Source: Anarhynchus alexandrinus (taxonomy: Eukaryota; Chordata; Aves; Charadriiformes; Charadriidae). From it: a DNA stretch of 64,000 nt. How positions within the stretch are numbered: the stretch's first letter is position 1; every line of letters begins with the position of its first letter. Shown here in pieces: positions 50,501 through 63,983 of this stretch. The stretch is taken from assembly GCA_008711295.1 (NCBI GenBank), contig VUYV01000011.1, forward strand, positions 905,646 to 969,645. Direction: 5' to 3'. The notes beneath the pieces were generated by a model that was not told the DNA's origin, did not search any database, and worked only from the letters and a program-made list of their open reading frames with translations. The position numbers were made by a program, and so were the translations under genes.

Positions 50501-53114
50501 AATTAATAAAGCTAGCAGTACAGATCAGCTCTCCAGAGACCAGCCACATCTGTTCAGCAATGCCAAGCTGCCAGCTGGATGGAGTCCCAAAAGCCTTTAA
50601 AGGGTCATCATGCACAGCAAAAGCTTGTACTTGGCTAAAAACCTTTTAGCCTAGCAACTAAAAAGGTAATAGGTATTCTGTTAATTACATTAAGTAATTA
50701 AGATGTTTAGCTCTGTTAATTAGGATGCCTAATTTTAAAAGGTCTAATAGCCACAGAATTTAAATTCCTGTTTTGTTCTAGTATTGCAACAAAAAAAAAA
50801 ATCTATTCTAAACCACTGCCATTCTCATGACTGAGTCAAAAAAAAAGTTATGCTGCTAACAGATAAGCTAATTAGTTGAAATGGAAAGAGTCAAAGAAAG
50901 TATTACTTGTTGAATACTGCATATTCCAAGCAACTTTAATGTATGAATAATCAATTAAAACACCCAAAATGAAAGACACCCTGGATCTCAGATGAGACTG
51001 TTAACAACACAAGGATGTTTTATCTAGGTACAAACTGTCAAAACGTCCTTTCCTTGTGCAGGTTTGATCACAGCCTGTCAAGGGAAGAAATAAACCCTAC
51101 CGTAGATGACATTTGCCTCCCTCCCCAGGATGTCCCTCACTGACACACAAGGTCTTGCAGGGCATAAAAGCTCCTATGAAGTTTTTGACACAAAAAGCTA
51201 TTTCTGAAGTTACTGTCTGCTGGCCTATATGAAAATTGCTCCTTCCAAATATTTTAAAATCAGAAGTACAGTACTGTACATGCTCAGTTAAACACTGCCT
51301 TATCTACAGCTTTTTCCACAGCTGCAGGTGGCCCAACTTTCATGTGGGAAAGACATGGCTGATACCTTTAAATACCTTGGTGGGCACGTGTTGATGAGAT
51401 CTGTTGTTTAGCATGACAACAGCTACTACGTAGCTCCCCCTGCTCTGAGGGCATCACAGCCCAACACTTTTTATTACAGGAAATCATGCCTCTGATGTTT
51501 GCAAGGTATTTCCAATTCTTATCTTTTGGCTGTTTCCTGAGTTGAACCCAAAGAGTGAGCCCAAGCTGGACCTCTTCACAAGCCCCACAGAGACACCTCA
51601 TTCTGTAAGCAAAGAAGCCACTTTTAAGAGCATAATTAAGATCAAGCTGCTGAAATTAGTCTGAACAACCCATGTGAATGACTGCTGTGCAGTCTATTTT
51701 AATAAAAGCAAATCATTGCTCCCAAATTTTACTCATGGCAGTGAGCAGTACCAGGGGTTTGCTACTAGTCCTAGAAGGCACCACATCTGTTGAAGTTTGT
51801 CACTGCGCAGTATTGCTCTTTCTGACCCCACGCAATGCTTCAGAAGTGCTACCATACAGGGGTACTACAGGATGCAGGACACAACCCATAAGGCACCTGG
51901 AATTATTAGTCCCCATTCAATTAGCAATTCAGCTACTCATTTTATATCCATTTAAGCAGGGCTTATTAACCACACGACATAGTACCCCAGACCGGCCATC
52001 TGGAAATGCAGATGTCATCTGCTCACCTTTGTAATCTGCTGTAAGATTTTTCAGATGAAGGCATATTTCATCTCATGGTGCTATATAAATAAACAAAGTA
52101 TTATAAACAATCATTTTTATCTGACTGGGGTTATGTCATATGGTTTGCTTTCTCTATGAAAGAAAACATGTACATAAAGTGCAACCAGATGCTGTTGGCA
52201 GAGGATCGATTTAATATGGACTCATTTCTAAAAACATGATTACAGATGTGGCCTACATCTTGAACCCAATGTTTAAGGAAAAAGTCTCTCTATGTACAAT
52301 CATTTCGCTCATCATCTATGTTTTTTCCAAGTCTCTTAACTCACAAAAAATGTTTCCTAGAACTAGAAGTTACACACCCTCCCCTTTCACACTTCCAACA
52401 CAAGAATAATTCAAGCATGCCCTTATCAAAGCAAAGCTGAACATGTTACTGAGAAAACAAACACTGCTTTGTGGCAGCTCATCACTATACCAACTGTGAG
52501 GAGGCAACACTGCAAGTTAAAACTAAGTCTAGACTGAGCTTCTTTACTACAAACAATGCTTACCTAGGACTGCACCTTACTTGTAATTTGATTTTTCAAA
52601 GTACAAAAATAGTTACTACAGCTCTGCTCACAGGAGTAGAGAAACGTAAGACACTTTAATCAATTATTTTTAGTGTTCTGAGTTTAAAAAAAAAATTTTT
52701 TTAAATCAACTGATGCATACCCAAGGTTTTGATCACTAATGACATCCCTAAAATCTCACCAATTTATAGAGCTCTTAGTAAGGTAACTTAAATATATGAT
52801 AAAGATTTGTGTGCTCTAGTATTGCTTAGAACATAAAAGGTAGTTTAATTCTGATAAAACCCTAATCAACAAAACGAATAGAAATAACAAGTAAGTTTTA
52901 AATTCAAAATTAGTAAGGTCTAAATAAGAACTTGGGTTTTTTTCATGCTTGCTGGTTTATAAAATCCTACCAACTTACCTCAAGAAAGTGTAAGTAAAAC
53001 TCAAACTGTTTTCAAAACAGGATAGAAACAGCACAGAAAGACTAACTGCATGATTCCACCTCTAAACCCCGAAGATTTTCATTATATTTGATATTCAAGT
53101 ACTGAAGTACTTAC

Positions 53115-53180
53115 GTTCATGTTCATATAAAATTAATCTAGTAAAAACCCCAAATGGTTCATGGTTACTGAGGTTATTGC
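53115..53180 (-). CDS. Candidate internal coding exon, unknown protein
   Basis: This 66-nt minus-strand segment ends in a consensus donor GAAC|GTAAGTA. Two leading bases and 21 codons read NNLSNHEPFGVFTRLILYEH then E, ending in phase 1. The acceptor is the weak part: 'cattgccaag' after a distant pyrimidine stretch, with 'aataacctcag' or 'tttttactag' as alternatives that shorten the exon in the same frame. No family recognised. Confidence 0.2.
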
Positions 53181-55212
53181 CTTGGCAATGTATTTATCAA
53201 AGGAATTGAAGCACTTGAAGCTAGGTTAGTCAACCACCAGTGAGATCACTTAAAATCAACAGTTGAAAAGAAAACAACCTCCTTCCCCATGTTACACTTT
53301 GGTTGCATCTTTGAAAAATAAAGCTAAATAACTCTTTCAGAGGACATTGCCACTTATGAGCACCTACAGTTATTGACAAAGCTCAGGTACTTGATTAATC
53401 TAGATTATCTTTGCTGATCGAGGTATAAAAAGATCACATAAAATGATGAAAAAGTTGAAGAATAAAATCAAAGCAGGGAAAAGTCCTGTTTTCACCTAAG
53501 AAATACAATGTTGGATGGTGTGAATGGACCTTCAATTTTAAAATCCTCTCACGACCAGCTGATTTCTTATCAACAGGTACACAACTCTATTTACTTCAGG
53601 AGGCAGCGAGATGGGACAACTGGATTCTTTCACAACTATTTAAAATGTCCCAAGCAACCTTTAACAAGGATTTTAAACATCCGTTACATCTGAATTGAGC
53701 ATAATTTTCAACAGGATTAAGATATATATATATTTTTTTTTGTATAAACACTTTAGTGGTGGAATCAGATTGATTTAAAGTGCGGTTAGACCTAATAGCT
53801 TGTTCAGAGAGGAAACTTTGGCAAGGATGGATTGGATAAACAAGGCAATCTGAGCCCAGAGGTGAGCCAAGCACTTGTTTCTGCTCTATGAGGAAGAGGT
53901 TATTTCAGCAAGAAAGGTCGCTGGAGTGTCCGAGCACTGAGGCTCAGGTACACTCTCACCCATGCTTTTCCAGCAACTTTGGTTAGGGTGGATGATACAA
54001 TTGAGCAGCTCTGCCCATGTGCAGTCTATGCAGTGCCTAAAAATTACTCCCAAACTTTGACTGCTACAGCCTCAGTTAAAACAGAATAGACCTGCTGGGT
54101 AGATGCACTTTGTAACAGAAAACGTGCTAGCAAAGCTTTTTCTTCAAACATAAAAGAAACCCCAATTTGAGAATATTTTGTTTTGACTGAAGCCTACCTA
54201 TAGATGGGGGGTCGGAGAAACAAATGAGGATAGATGCGCATTTGTTTATTTCCTTAAGAAAGATGACAAATTGAACTGCTCAAGAACCCAAAACATACAG
54301 GTGGTTTCTGGACATATTAATAACGTGGCAGTGGCAAAACCTTCATTCATTTACTAGGTGCCAACTATTTCACATGAAGGGTTTCACTGTCCCCAGAATG
54401 GGTAAACACCAGCAGCTGTTGCATCAGTACAGGGTAAAATATCTTAAAAGGAGAAAGATAACATACTGCAGCATTTACATGATGTATTAAAAAGTTTTTT
54501 AAAAAAATACAATCTCACAGCCCAAACCTTTCCCAAGGTTAAGCCAATATGCAGATGGGATATTTAAATATAACAGCAATCTGAATAATGAGCTGAGAAC
54601 TAAAGAGTGAATTGTTATCTGGGTGTTATGGGCATGGAGCTGAGAGGACCCACAGATCTAGGCCCCACTGTACAAAGAATTTGCATGCAAGCCTAATAAC
54701 CTAAGCGTGCTATTCACACTACTCTACTGGGGCGCCATATTTAGCCAAACAAGCCCAAGCTGGGTTTGCCTTGTTTTAAGGTTTCCAGCATCCATAGAGA
54801 GTTCTCCAAAAAACAATTCAAAGGAAGAATGTGATTAAGAGGAGAGCCTCAGCTGGCCAAGCTGAGTGGTGCGAGTACCTCTTGACTTTCCTATCCCTTT
54901 TGGACTGAGCCAAAGGAAGATGCTATTGCTCAAGAGAAAGTCTTGGTAGCTGTGGGATTTGAGTCCAGTGCAACCCCCCTCTCCTGCCCCGCCCCAAGAT
55001 GCTACAAGAAAATCACTGCATCTCACAGCCATGATAGTTCTACTTTTATAATCCCCCCAATCTATCAAATACCCTAAAGAGAGCACTCTAATTAGAAAGC
55101 TGCATAATCGCACACTATCAGTCAAGTCTGTGCTAGTTCAGTTTACTGCAAAGAACAAACAACAAGAAAATTAGATCCTCATACACTAAATTTTTCTTTT
55201 TTTGCCAAGAAA

Positions 55213-55265
55213 GGTTGGCCCAGATGATCCTCGAGGTCCCTTCCAACCTGATATCTATGATTCTA
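55213..55265 (+). mobile_element. CR1 3' stub (about 53 bp)
   Basis: The segment has the CR1 3' UTR signature: 'ggttggcccagatgatcc', then 'tcgaggtcccttccaacc', then a degenerate octamer ending 'tctatgattcta'. Only the last ~50 bases of the element are present, so it is a dead, extremely 5'-truncated copy. The tail wording ('cccagatgatcctcgaggtc') differs from the copy at 8.6-9.1 kb ('actcgatgatcttcaaggtc'), which suggests another CR1 subfamily. No coding sequence remains. Confidence 0.85.
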
Positions 55266-58200
55266 AATACTGTCACTCAAACCTCTCAGTAAACAGCTTC
55301 ACACAACTGCAAAATAAATAAATAATTTGAAGATGTCAGCTGTAGCCTTTTATGTCTTTCCACACCAAGTTACACAACCTTGCAACCCTCAAAATCCACA
55401 GGCTTCTGTAGATGACTATGATTTTACAACGCATCCATACTCATCTCGCCTCTGGTTAGAAGTGGACATTGCAATAAATTTCTAGACAGACAAATCCTAC
55501 TTTTACAAATGCTTTAAAAAAAGTTTGCCCTGAAGTGCCTAAATTATTCTGTCTTATGTAATACCCATTGCTGTAATCCACCAAAATATTTCCCAAAGTT
55601 TATCCTTGAGGCAATATGCAGTTTTACCCCTTTTGTCAGTTTTCTTTTTTCATCAAGCAGAATCCTATTTATTGTACCACATGCATATTACGCTACAAAA
55701 AAAAGACTAAAAATGCTGTGTTCGTTAAATTTGACCATAATGCACAGCGCTAATGTACTGCAAGTGCTAATCTCAAATCATATACAGCTTTTTGCTCTAT
55801 GAAGAATCCAGTTTTCATCTTCCAGAGTGCTACACAATTAGCCACTGTAACGCCCTTCATTTTTACCAGACAGTGAGTGGCTTCTAACATGGGTAGTAAA
55901 TAAGATCAGAAAAGGATTTAAACTTATGCACTTGAGCCTGAATAAGAAGAGAAAGAGCATTAAGAAAGTCTCTCCTAGATTTCTTTGAATAAAGAAGTGG
56001 ATAAGGTATGTTGAAGAGCATGTGCAGAAATAGATGGGGAGAGGAAACAGTTTTGTGTATTGGGTATGATTCAATTGTTGCAGCCAATTTCACCAATGCT
56101 CAAAGACACAAAAGTTATTGAGAATAAAAAAGGGGGAAAAATACCCCCAAAACACTCTAAAAGAAAAGGACATTACAAAGTTGGCTACAGTTTTGACTTC
56201 TGCAGCTTTACCGTGGTATGTATTAGTTTGTAAATGTCAAAGCTAATACTACCTTTTTTCCTTCTCCTCTCTCCTTGAGAAGTATCTGCAGAAAATTGCA
56301 GTACCACACACTCTCTACCCTGAAAGACCAATGTTCTGGCACAGCAGAGGCAGTGAGAAACAGATTCAGCATCATTCCTCTTCTGGCAGTGCTCAACATC
56401 AGAGAGAGAAAACCACCAGCACACTCTGCCTTCACACTTTACACTGTATTTTTGGCTGAGATTCTATTTATCTACCTCTCAGTAAGTTTTCTGGTATCCT
56501 GAAGTACATTTTGAGGATTCTATCACAATTAATAATATTTTGTAAGTGTAGTAGAAGGCGAAAGATACCATTAACAGCTATCAGACAGTTGCAGCAAGTC
56601 AGAGGCAGCTGCAATGAAGGTCAGGTACTCACTGTGCCAAAAAGCAGCACCACTTCTTGCCGAGCACGAGCTGAATTGGAACAAGGTTTCAGGAACCTCA
56701 GGCACAGCCAGGATTATTATACCGGCTTCAGTTATAGTCCTTTCTGTGAATTTGGATGTCTCCCATTGAATTTACTGCTCTAAAGGCATTTGAATCGAGG
56801 AGACTTCCTGAGTAAGCCAGAATTCAGTATAAATGCATGAAGATAGGATACAGTGACTAAAAATATTGCCCAAATCATCTGCTGTTCGTCTTTCAGTTAC
56901 TTCAGGCACTTAAGCTGCCTCAATTTTAAACTCTGCTTAAAGCAAAATGAACAAATGTCAATAAAAAAAATGATGGAAAATCCAACATCAGCCAAATCTG
57001 GCATTGTTTGTTTCAATTATATAGAATCATTATGTCCGGTCCTTGGATCCTCTTTATTATACCCTCATTTCCCCTGACTGAAGAAACCTCTGTAACAGAA
57101 AACCCTCAGGAGCCATAATTTAACAAAGACAGCATCCAGACTTGATACAATGACCGTATGAATGAAGCCAGTAATCTGGGTATGGTTAGAGTTTAAAAAA
57201 AAAAATTCCAATGGACAAAATGAAAAACTACATTTGATAATAAATCTTCTTTTTATGAGTAAGCTTAATACCCTTCCTCTTGGTACAAGAATGTAATACT
57301 ACCTTCCTTGCCAAGAAACAAAAAAAGGACAGAAAACCCACACAGAACAAGAACTGTAAGAAACGGAATAAACATCAGATACACATAGTATTTTGAAAGT
57401 GTTTTACCTTTTTTTTTTTTGGCCTATGGCATTAACCAAGACTTTTTAAGAATACCAGTGCTTGAAATGAGTCTCCAGAAAGGCAGCAGAAGTCAGAGCC
57501 AAACCAGGGTTGGAGTGAGACAAGACAATTGCATGGGGATTACTAACAAGCTCTTCCACATGCTTTACTATTACGAGAAAGCAAGAGCCTACACACGTGT
57601 ACAAGCATGGCAGTCGCACACAGACAGACCCCGGGCTGGTACAGTACACACACCACCTTTTTCCTACAGAAATCAAATGGCTGAAAACCCAAAACTACTG
57701 AGCTAAGATGAGGATGGTGTTTGCACCCAACCCCAGACACCACTGTTTTGACAATTTCAACAAGAGCAGAAGTGCTGCTACTCCCATTTGCGGTTCTAAA
57801 AGGTGTCCAGTACAACAAGCTCTCTCTGAAGCCGTTTGGCTAATCACATTTAAAATTCAGGGGCTCTGTTTTGGTTCATCTAACACTGAAATGTTACCAA
57901 CAGAAAACAAGCTCACACTGGGGGTGATACGTGCAACAGGCAAAGTAATTTTCAGAAGCTCTTTCTGTTGAAAGTCAGTATCAGGTCGTCCAACACGCTG
58001 ACACAGCCAGAGCTGTTATTTTTAAACACAGCCATAGTCTATTTAACTAAAGCATCTTTACTCTGACTGAGCCAGTATTACTTTGATAAGACTCCTTAAG
58101 TATCTGCACTGAAGCCTGCACATGATATCAAACAAAGAAAATACAAACTTTTGAAGACGATGATTCATTGCAGCCAAGAAAAGAGAAAAAAGAAAAAGGA

Positions 58201-59980
58201 GAGGTCCAGGAAATAGCTAGAGAACCCAGCACTGAAGACTGTGAAGTGCATCTGCAGGACTGCTATTCACACGGTGAATTTGTATCGTTCACCACCCGCA
58301 CAGAAACTAACTGGAACAATTTCAGTCAACTTACACAGCAAACAGCTTTCTGCTGTTGGAAACTCAGCATTACATTTCTAAAACAATTCCTCTGCCAAAT
58401 TTGTTGGTAGCAACACTAGGTTTTCTTACACATCATTTAACTGATGAGAACCTGGATGGAAGGAGAAGAGAGGCAATACCATTTTCAAAGGCATGTAAGA
58501 GACTGCAAGTTAAAGTTAAACGTTTTGGGAGGCAGGCCGAGCTATGCTAAACAACTTATTTGTATACATTTTCCCCAATGTAATTCTTTCTTTATATATA
58601 TGAAGTTGTCTTGTAAACATATGCATAAGTTCATTACTTCTAGTAATGCGCAACCCCTTTCCTCTCACCAAAGAAATAATTTGTTCTATGTGTTCCTGAA
58701 CATATAGACACTGTGGTCTACCTGGCACAATGAAGTTTTACTATGGCAATATTTAACCTCTATTTCTTATACATAACTATGAAATAGAACCAAAAAATAA
58801 GAGCATCAATGGTACACCCTGTTCAACAGTGAAAACCCTTTTAGTTTACAATAGAAAACTTAGTTGTACGTCTTGTGCTGTGCAGGCCCTGGAGACAAGG
58901 GCAGGCTGTTACGGAAAGCAACCCCAAGCACCCAACACCTCCACACCACCCAGGACCGTCACTCACCAGCAGCTTCAAGGAGCTGGGACACAGGTGCGTG
59001 ACATGAGCCAAAGAGCAGCTCAGCCCAGCATGCTGACATTATTTTAATTAAAAAATAATTTCAAGGTCTACACAGTTTCTCAAAAACATTGCATTTATCC
59101 CCCAAAGCCTCCCTTTAAACACAACTGTCCCTCCTCAGATTTTGAGAGTACTGGAAGGGTAGAAGGAACCTTGTAACCTAGTAGCTGCCCCACCGTATCT
59201 CAAAGCCTAGAGAAACAGCTTTTTCGTTCTCATTTTCCTACAAACACGTCACCTTGCAGAAGGCTCAACTCACAAACACCTTCCACTTACATTTTCACAT
59301 TGCCTCCTAGTACTGCAGGCAAGACCCTGCAGAGCTGTCACCACTGAAGGATTAAGGGCTGGAGTCAACCTGAAGCTCAGCGCTGACAGTCCCCATCTCC
59401 CTATTCCCTTCCTTTCCCCACAGGTTCTCACCGCTGCCTTTGACACCTCGCACCCACTCTAGTGTTCACTCAACCATTTCTAGAGTTAATTTAACTTATT
59501 AAAGAGAGTTAATGTGGACAGAAGGGAGAGGAAGTATTCTGCTGCAATTCACGGTGAATTGCAGAACTTCAGCGAGCAGCAGGGCTTACGCAAGAGAGGA
59601 TGGGGCAGGACCACAGGGGCAGGAGGGAAGAGAAGGATATCCCCTTTAGCTTGGCTGTAATGTACAAACCAAACATTTTAATCAGATGGAAATCAGAGTC
59701 CTAGAGAAGGGTGACTGTATTAAAGAGGTGATTATATTTTTTGGAACAGTGACATAGAGACTTCTTATTTGACTGGGTTCTTAAATAAGATTACAGGGGT
59801 TTAATTTGTTTCTTTAAATTGGTTTTGGAGAGAGAGAAACCCAGAAAAAGTTTAGAGAGAGGGTGGAATAACCTTGGAGGGAGTACACTACATTATGCCA
59901 TGTAAACCATAATAATATATGCTAGTACACGTTCTTCAAGTTAACTAATAAACAGAAGAGTCATAAAAAGAATTACTTAC

Positions 59981-60036
59981 ACTATGCATTTGCACATTGT
60001 AACTGGTAATTCTAAAGCTTTAATTTCATCTTTGAA
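59981..60036 (-). CDS. Candidate internal coding exon, unknown protein
   Basis: This 56-nt minus-strand segment has an acceptor 'gttacttgtcaatataacag' and a consensus donor AGT|GTAAGTAA. Only one frame is open: FKDEIKALELPVTMCKCI plus two bases. The next exon-like segment leftward (56633-56670, encoding RARQEVVLLFGT) begins in a different phase, so at least one more exon would have to lie between them. Short length makes chance a serious alternative. Confidence 0.18.
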
Positions 60037-61946
60037 CTGTTATATTGACAAGTAACAGTGGCAGCAGTGTATATTACAAAAGGAGTAAACAAGTGACCTT
60101 TATCTCACTTTATTACTTTAATAAAGTGTAGACTTTTTTTTTAAAAAAAAAGCTTTCTTCAAAGAGATTTTTATAGCTAACTACCAGCAGGGTGTGGACT
60201 GAAGCTAAAAACTTTGAAATAGGTCCCTGTGAAATCTGAAACCAAAATACAGCAAAGGTCACCCCTCTGAAGAACCGTCTTGTCTGTATGCATACTATAA
60301 GCAAAGCTCTGTTAGCTCAGCTTCACTAATAATGTAATTCAACTAACCCCCTGGGAATAGCAACAACATCAGATTTCTACTACAAAGATAGATTTACTGC
60401 ACACAATACCTGTTACTATACGTTTGCAGCATGTTTGATAGTAGCCAGACACTGGTGTTACATGGTATACCTCAAGCTACTTTTTCTTGTTAAAGGCTAA
60501 CCCAGGTTATAAATATGACATTGTTATTCTTACTCCCACCATTATCTAGTTCTTTTTACTCAACATAGCACATTCAGTAGAGTCTTATGCAACACACCAG
60601 CCAATATTAATAGGAAAGGAAGCAATGCACCTGATTTTTAGAAGTTTTTACTACTTTTTCCCCCCTCCTAGAGGAGAGGATTTCAACCCTTTTCAACTAG
60701 GAAACAGAGTTTTTCCAATGGAGAGACAGGGTATCCTAAAACAAGTATTGGGACTTTGTTGTGTCTTGTGGGCTCCTGTGAAACATCTCTCTAAGCTTGC
60801 GTCTGTGACAAGTGCCATACAGCAAGTGAGGTTCTTGAAAAGGGTTGCCCACATTCACATTGCTCTGCAGATACATATGCGCTAGGCAGTCTATTTTTGC
60901 AGCTACAGGAAAAGACCAGGCAGCCGAAGCCGCTAGCACTAGAACCACTGGGTGAGCTTGGGCTCCTGCTTGCCTTGACTACAGAGCAGAGCGCTCCTAC
61001 CTCCTGCATCTCCACTCAGAGCTCTCCCTCCCTTTCGCTCCAAGTTACATTGTATGTTTGCCATCTGAGGAGAGATTTGTCAATCTTCACATCTAAGCAA
61101 AGATTTCACAAAGCATAGGACTGAAACGTTGATTGCCCTTGCTGAACGACACTTCTCTGGTATAGAAGACATCCCACTGCCACTTTGGATCCATTGCTGA
61201 CAAGATGGTGTCTTGATCCAGGCAACTGGAGACTTTCAGATTTAAGAAGGACAGATTTTGAAGGACAAAGGATCTCACCTGGCAATACATTAAAAGTCAC
61301 TTGATTTGCTTAGAAGTACTGACATGCAATAAAACACTCACATTAGGAACACCAAGAAAAAGAACATCTTCTGCTGACTAGACAGCAAAAATTTCCATTT
61401 TGAATGGTGCAGTACTTGAGAAGAACTAAGGAGTCTCTGAAATCTAGCCCTTAACCAATGTAAAATTAGGGACACTGCTGTTTAAAAACACCTAAGCTTA
61501 AGTGAACACACAAAAAGAGCTTAACATGTATGCAACAACCATTTAAAGAGGAAGCAGTATTTCAGTTTTTACCCAAGTGCTTGGCTCACAGGAAAACATC
61601 TGATGTAAAAAGGGAACCCACACTGCCCCTCTGCCACCTAAGGGCAAATTACCCAGGCACCTATAAAAAACCTCCTGATGTTTTACAGCTTAAACGTTTA
61701 ATATAGTTAAAGCATGTGAACTCCAGACAACTCAGTTTATGTTATTTGATACGTTTTAACTAGGAAGCTACCTGGATTCATTTCAAGATATATTTTTTTT
61801 TTTTTAAACTAACCTGTTTTTGAGTACAGACTCCCTCATGCTAGCACTACACAGATGTATTCAATCTCTTTGCATGCTGCAAAACTATTTAAACAAAGTT
61901 CAAAACAGAGTGGAAAAAGGAGGGGGGAACCTACTGCCAGACCACT

Positions 61947-61996
61947 GGGTTTGGTTTCTGGTTTTGGTGTTGGTTTTTTTATTTATTTATTTTTAA
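61947..61996. repeat. G/T-rich and TTTA low-complexity tract
   Basis: 'gggtttggtttctggttttgg' style G/T repeats run into T7 and three TTTA units. It is the strand-reversed counterpart of the A/C-rich tracts near 15.5-15.8 kb. No gene signal. Confidence 0.7.
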
Positions 61997-63983
61997 AACC
62001 CACAAATTTCAGTGTATTTGCAAGTTCTTCTGCACATTTCTTATTTTTTTGCTCAATACCAGACCCATTATTTTGATCAGGTTGATAAGGAACAAGCCAA
62101 ACATATAAAAAGGGCTTCGCTGGTTACAGGCATACGTTGCTTTACAAAACATTGTACTAGCCATTATTAAAGCATGCATCACAACTTCATTTTTCTTCCT
62201 CAGCTGCTTAGGATTAAATCTTCGCAATAAAAATATTTATGAGAATTTGACTGAGCGATCTACTTCGGACACTCTGTCTTCTAAGATGGATTTTTTTTGT
62301 TCCAAATCATGCACATGCAGAGGTATCTGCCAAGCTCTCCAACTGTGTCACTCCAGTCCTTAAGCCATTTAACACAGAACATGCACGTGTCTTTTGAGTG
62401 CCAAGTCAGCTATGCGTCAAAGACAAATAGCTCTGGATAGTCAATCCATAACAATCAGTATGACAGTAAACAATCTAATTTGTATTCAGTATTCTGTCCA
62501 TCGATGGGAAAGGAAAAAAAAATATAATCAACACATACCTACAGATTCTTTCACAACCTCAATAGTTTTAGAAATTAGAAAATTATACAACTTTTGTCAT
62601 GAAAATACAGTTTGCTCTAAGAAACAACAGCTACCATTTAGTAAATGAATTAAAGACCACGAACATCATCTGTTTTCTACCCTGACAGCTGGGTCAAAAA
62701 AAAACCATTTGAGTCACCAGAAGAGTTTTGCTTTTGCATATACTTTTAGACAAACAGGCATTTAAAGCCAGCTGCCATTAAAGCCAGAAATTGTACAGAT
62801 TAACTGTGAACATTACAAAGACTCCTTAGCTGGGTATTTAGTACAATGCTTCATATAGGATCAAGATCTGAAACAAGATGATGGACTTCTTATGGGCACC
62901 ATCACAATTTAATGACAACAGAAAGATCTATTTGACTAGTTATTCATTTATTATGGCAATAACACCACATCAGTAGGGCTAATATTGTATTCAGCCAACA
63001 TGGGAGTGCCAGGTACTAATTTCATACACAGCTTCTTGCACCCTAAACTTCAGCACCATCATAGAAATTGCAGATAACACTGGTAAAAAGAATCACAAGA
63101 GAATACTCAGTCTTACCCTCCATGGGCTACTATATCATGCAATCTCCAAAGAAAAATTTGTATGTTCTAGGAATTAAGTTGTTTGGTTTTGGTGGTTCAG
63201 GATGCACAGCAAATACGGTAGGTTGTCTGGTGCATAGCAATAATTGGTATATTAAAAGAGAGCTGGCTTAAATTGTGTTTTACTCCTGTTTTAACACTGA
63301 CCAGGAGCCTGGAGAAATTGTTAAGCAATTCATCAGCACTCCTGAAAATGGTTGTGTATCTGAGTCAGGAAAACACAAAGGTACTTGCAAGGTCACTACT
63401 TTTGTGTCATTGTATTCAGTTCTAGACAGAGCTGGATGTACTGCCTAGTATTGTCTGCTGTTTCCGTCCCAAAATTCTATTTTCAATTTCATCTAATTTT
63501 TTCATATGTTAGGCTGAAGGTTGCCTCTGCTAAGTGTCTGCTAGATCTGAAGCACCTGAGCCCAAACACTTCTACTCTTCCTGACACGAGGGCTCATAAG
63601 TATACTTTCTAACCTATAGTTTAGTTTTCATTTTTTAAATCCAGGATATTTTCTTTGGAAAGCACTACCCAGCTTTCAAATACTTGACTTTGTGGCCTTA
63701 CTGATGCTCTTTATAAATAGAGGTTTTTGTATATAAATCCATCAAGACTAAGATGTCATACAGGTTGCTAAGGAAGTACTAGGATAGTGGATTATATGAA
63801 ACAACTTATGGTATTATCAGCAATCTCTCTGAACCCAGCCAACTTATAATTTTCATTGATCTAGAAATGATTTAATTGAATCACACAGACAACTTCAGTA
63901 CCAAATCACTTCCACAACATTCTGTCAAGACTTCTAGAGCTGTCAAAAAAAGTATTTCTTCAACAAAAGCCAGTGCACATTTT

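Larger units (their letters stand above)
32479..55212. other. Long AT-rich stretch, likely intronic or intergenic
   Basis: It contains the exon candidates at 33.8, 43.6, 44.5 and 53.1 kb, the hairpin at 41.4 kb and scattered homopolymers. A minus-strand frame at 49520-49711 reads AVADGALKVISGGCQWAINF and HITDFIPGN after a 'gtactcatcacag' acceptor, which is protein-like but unrecognised. A 27-base exon-like segment (FEFYLHFLE) with strong splice sites lies at 52980-53006 but fits no phase. Nothing else is supported. Confidence 0.5.
55266..63983. other. AT-rich non-coding stretch
   Basis: It contains weak exon candidates at 56.6 and 60.0 kb, a T12 run at 57409-57420, a T13 run at 61793-61805 and a purine-rich patch at 59825-59880. 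At 61093-61300 two overlapping minus-strand frames are both open for more than 60 codons, so neither can be taken as coding. Nothing else is recognised. Confidence 0.5.

Noticed and set aside
52980..53006. 27-nt exon-like segment (FEFYLHFLE) with good splice sites
   Set aside because: A phase-1 entry from 53115-53180 gives an immediate stop, and the intron between them would be about 108 bases; likely chance.
58441..58520. Minus-strand pyrimidine tract with CAG and nearby GTAAG, possible exon next to 60.0 kb
   Set aside because: Only a 22-base exon results and the required phase hits a stop.
61093..61300. Two overlapping minus-strand frames that each look protein-like
   Set aside because: Both frames are open over the same bases, so at most one could code; no clear donor, and no family resemblance.
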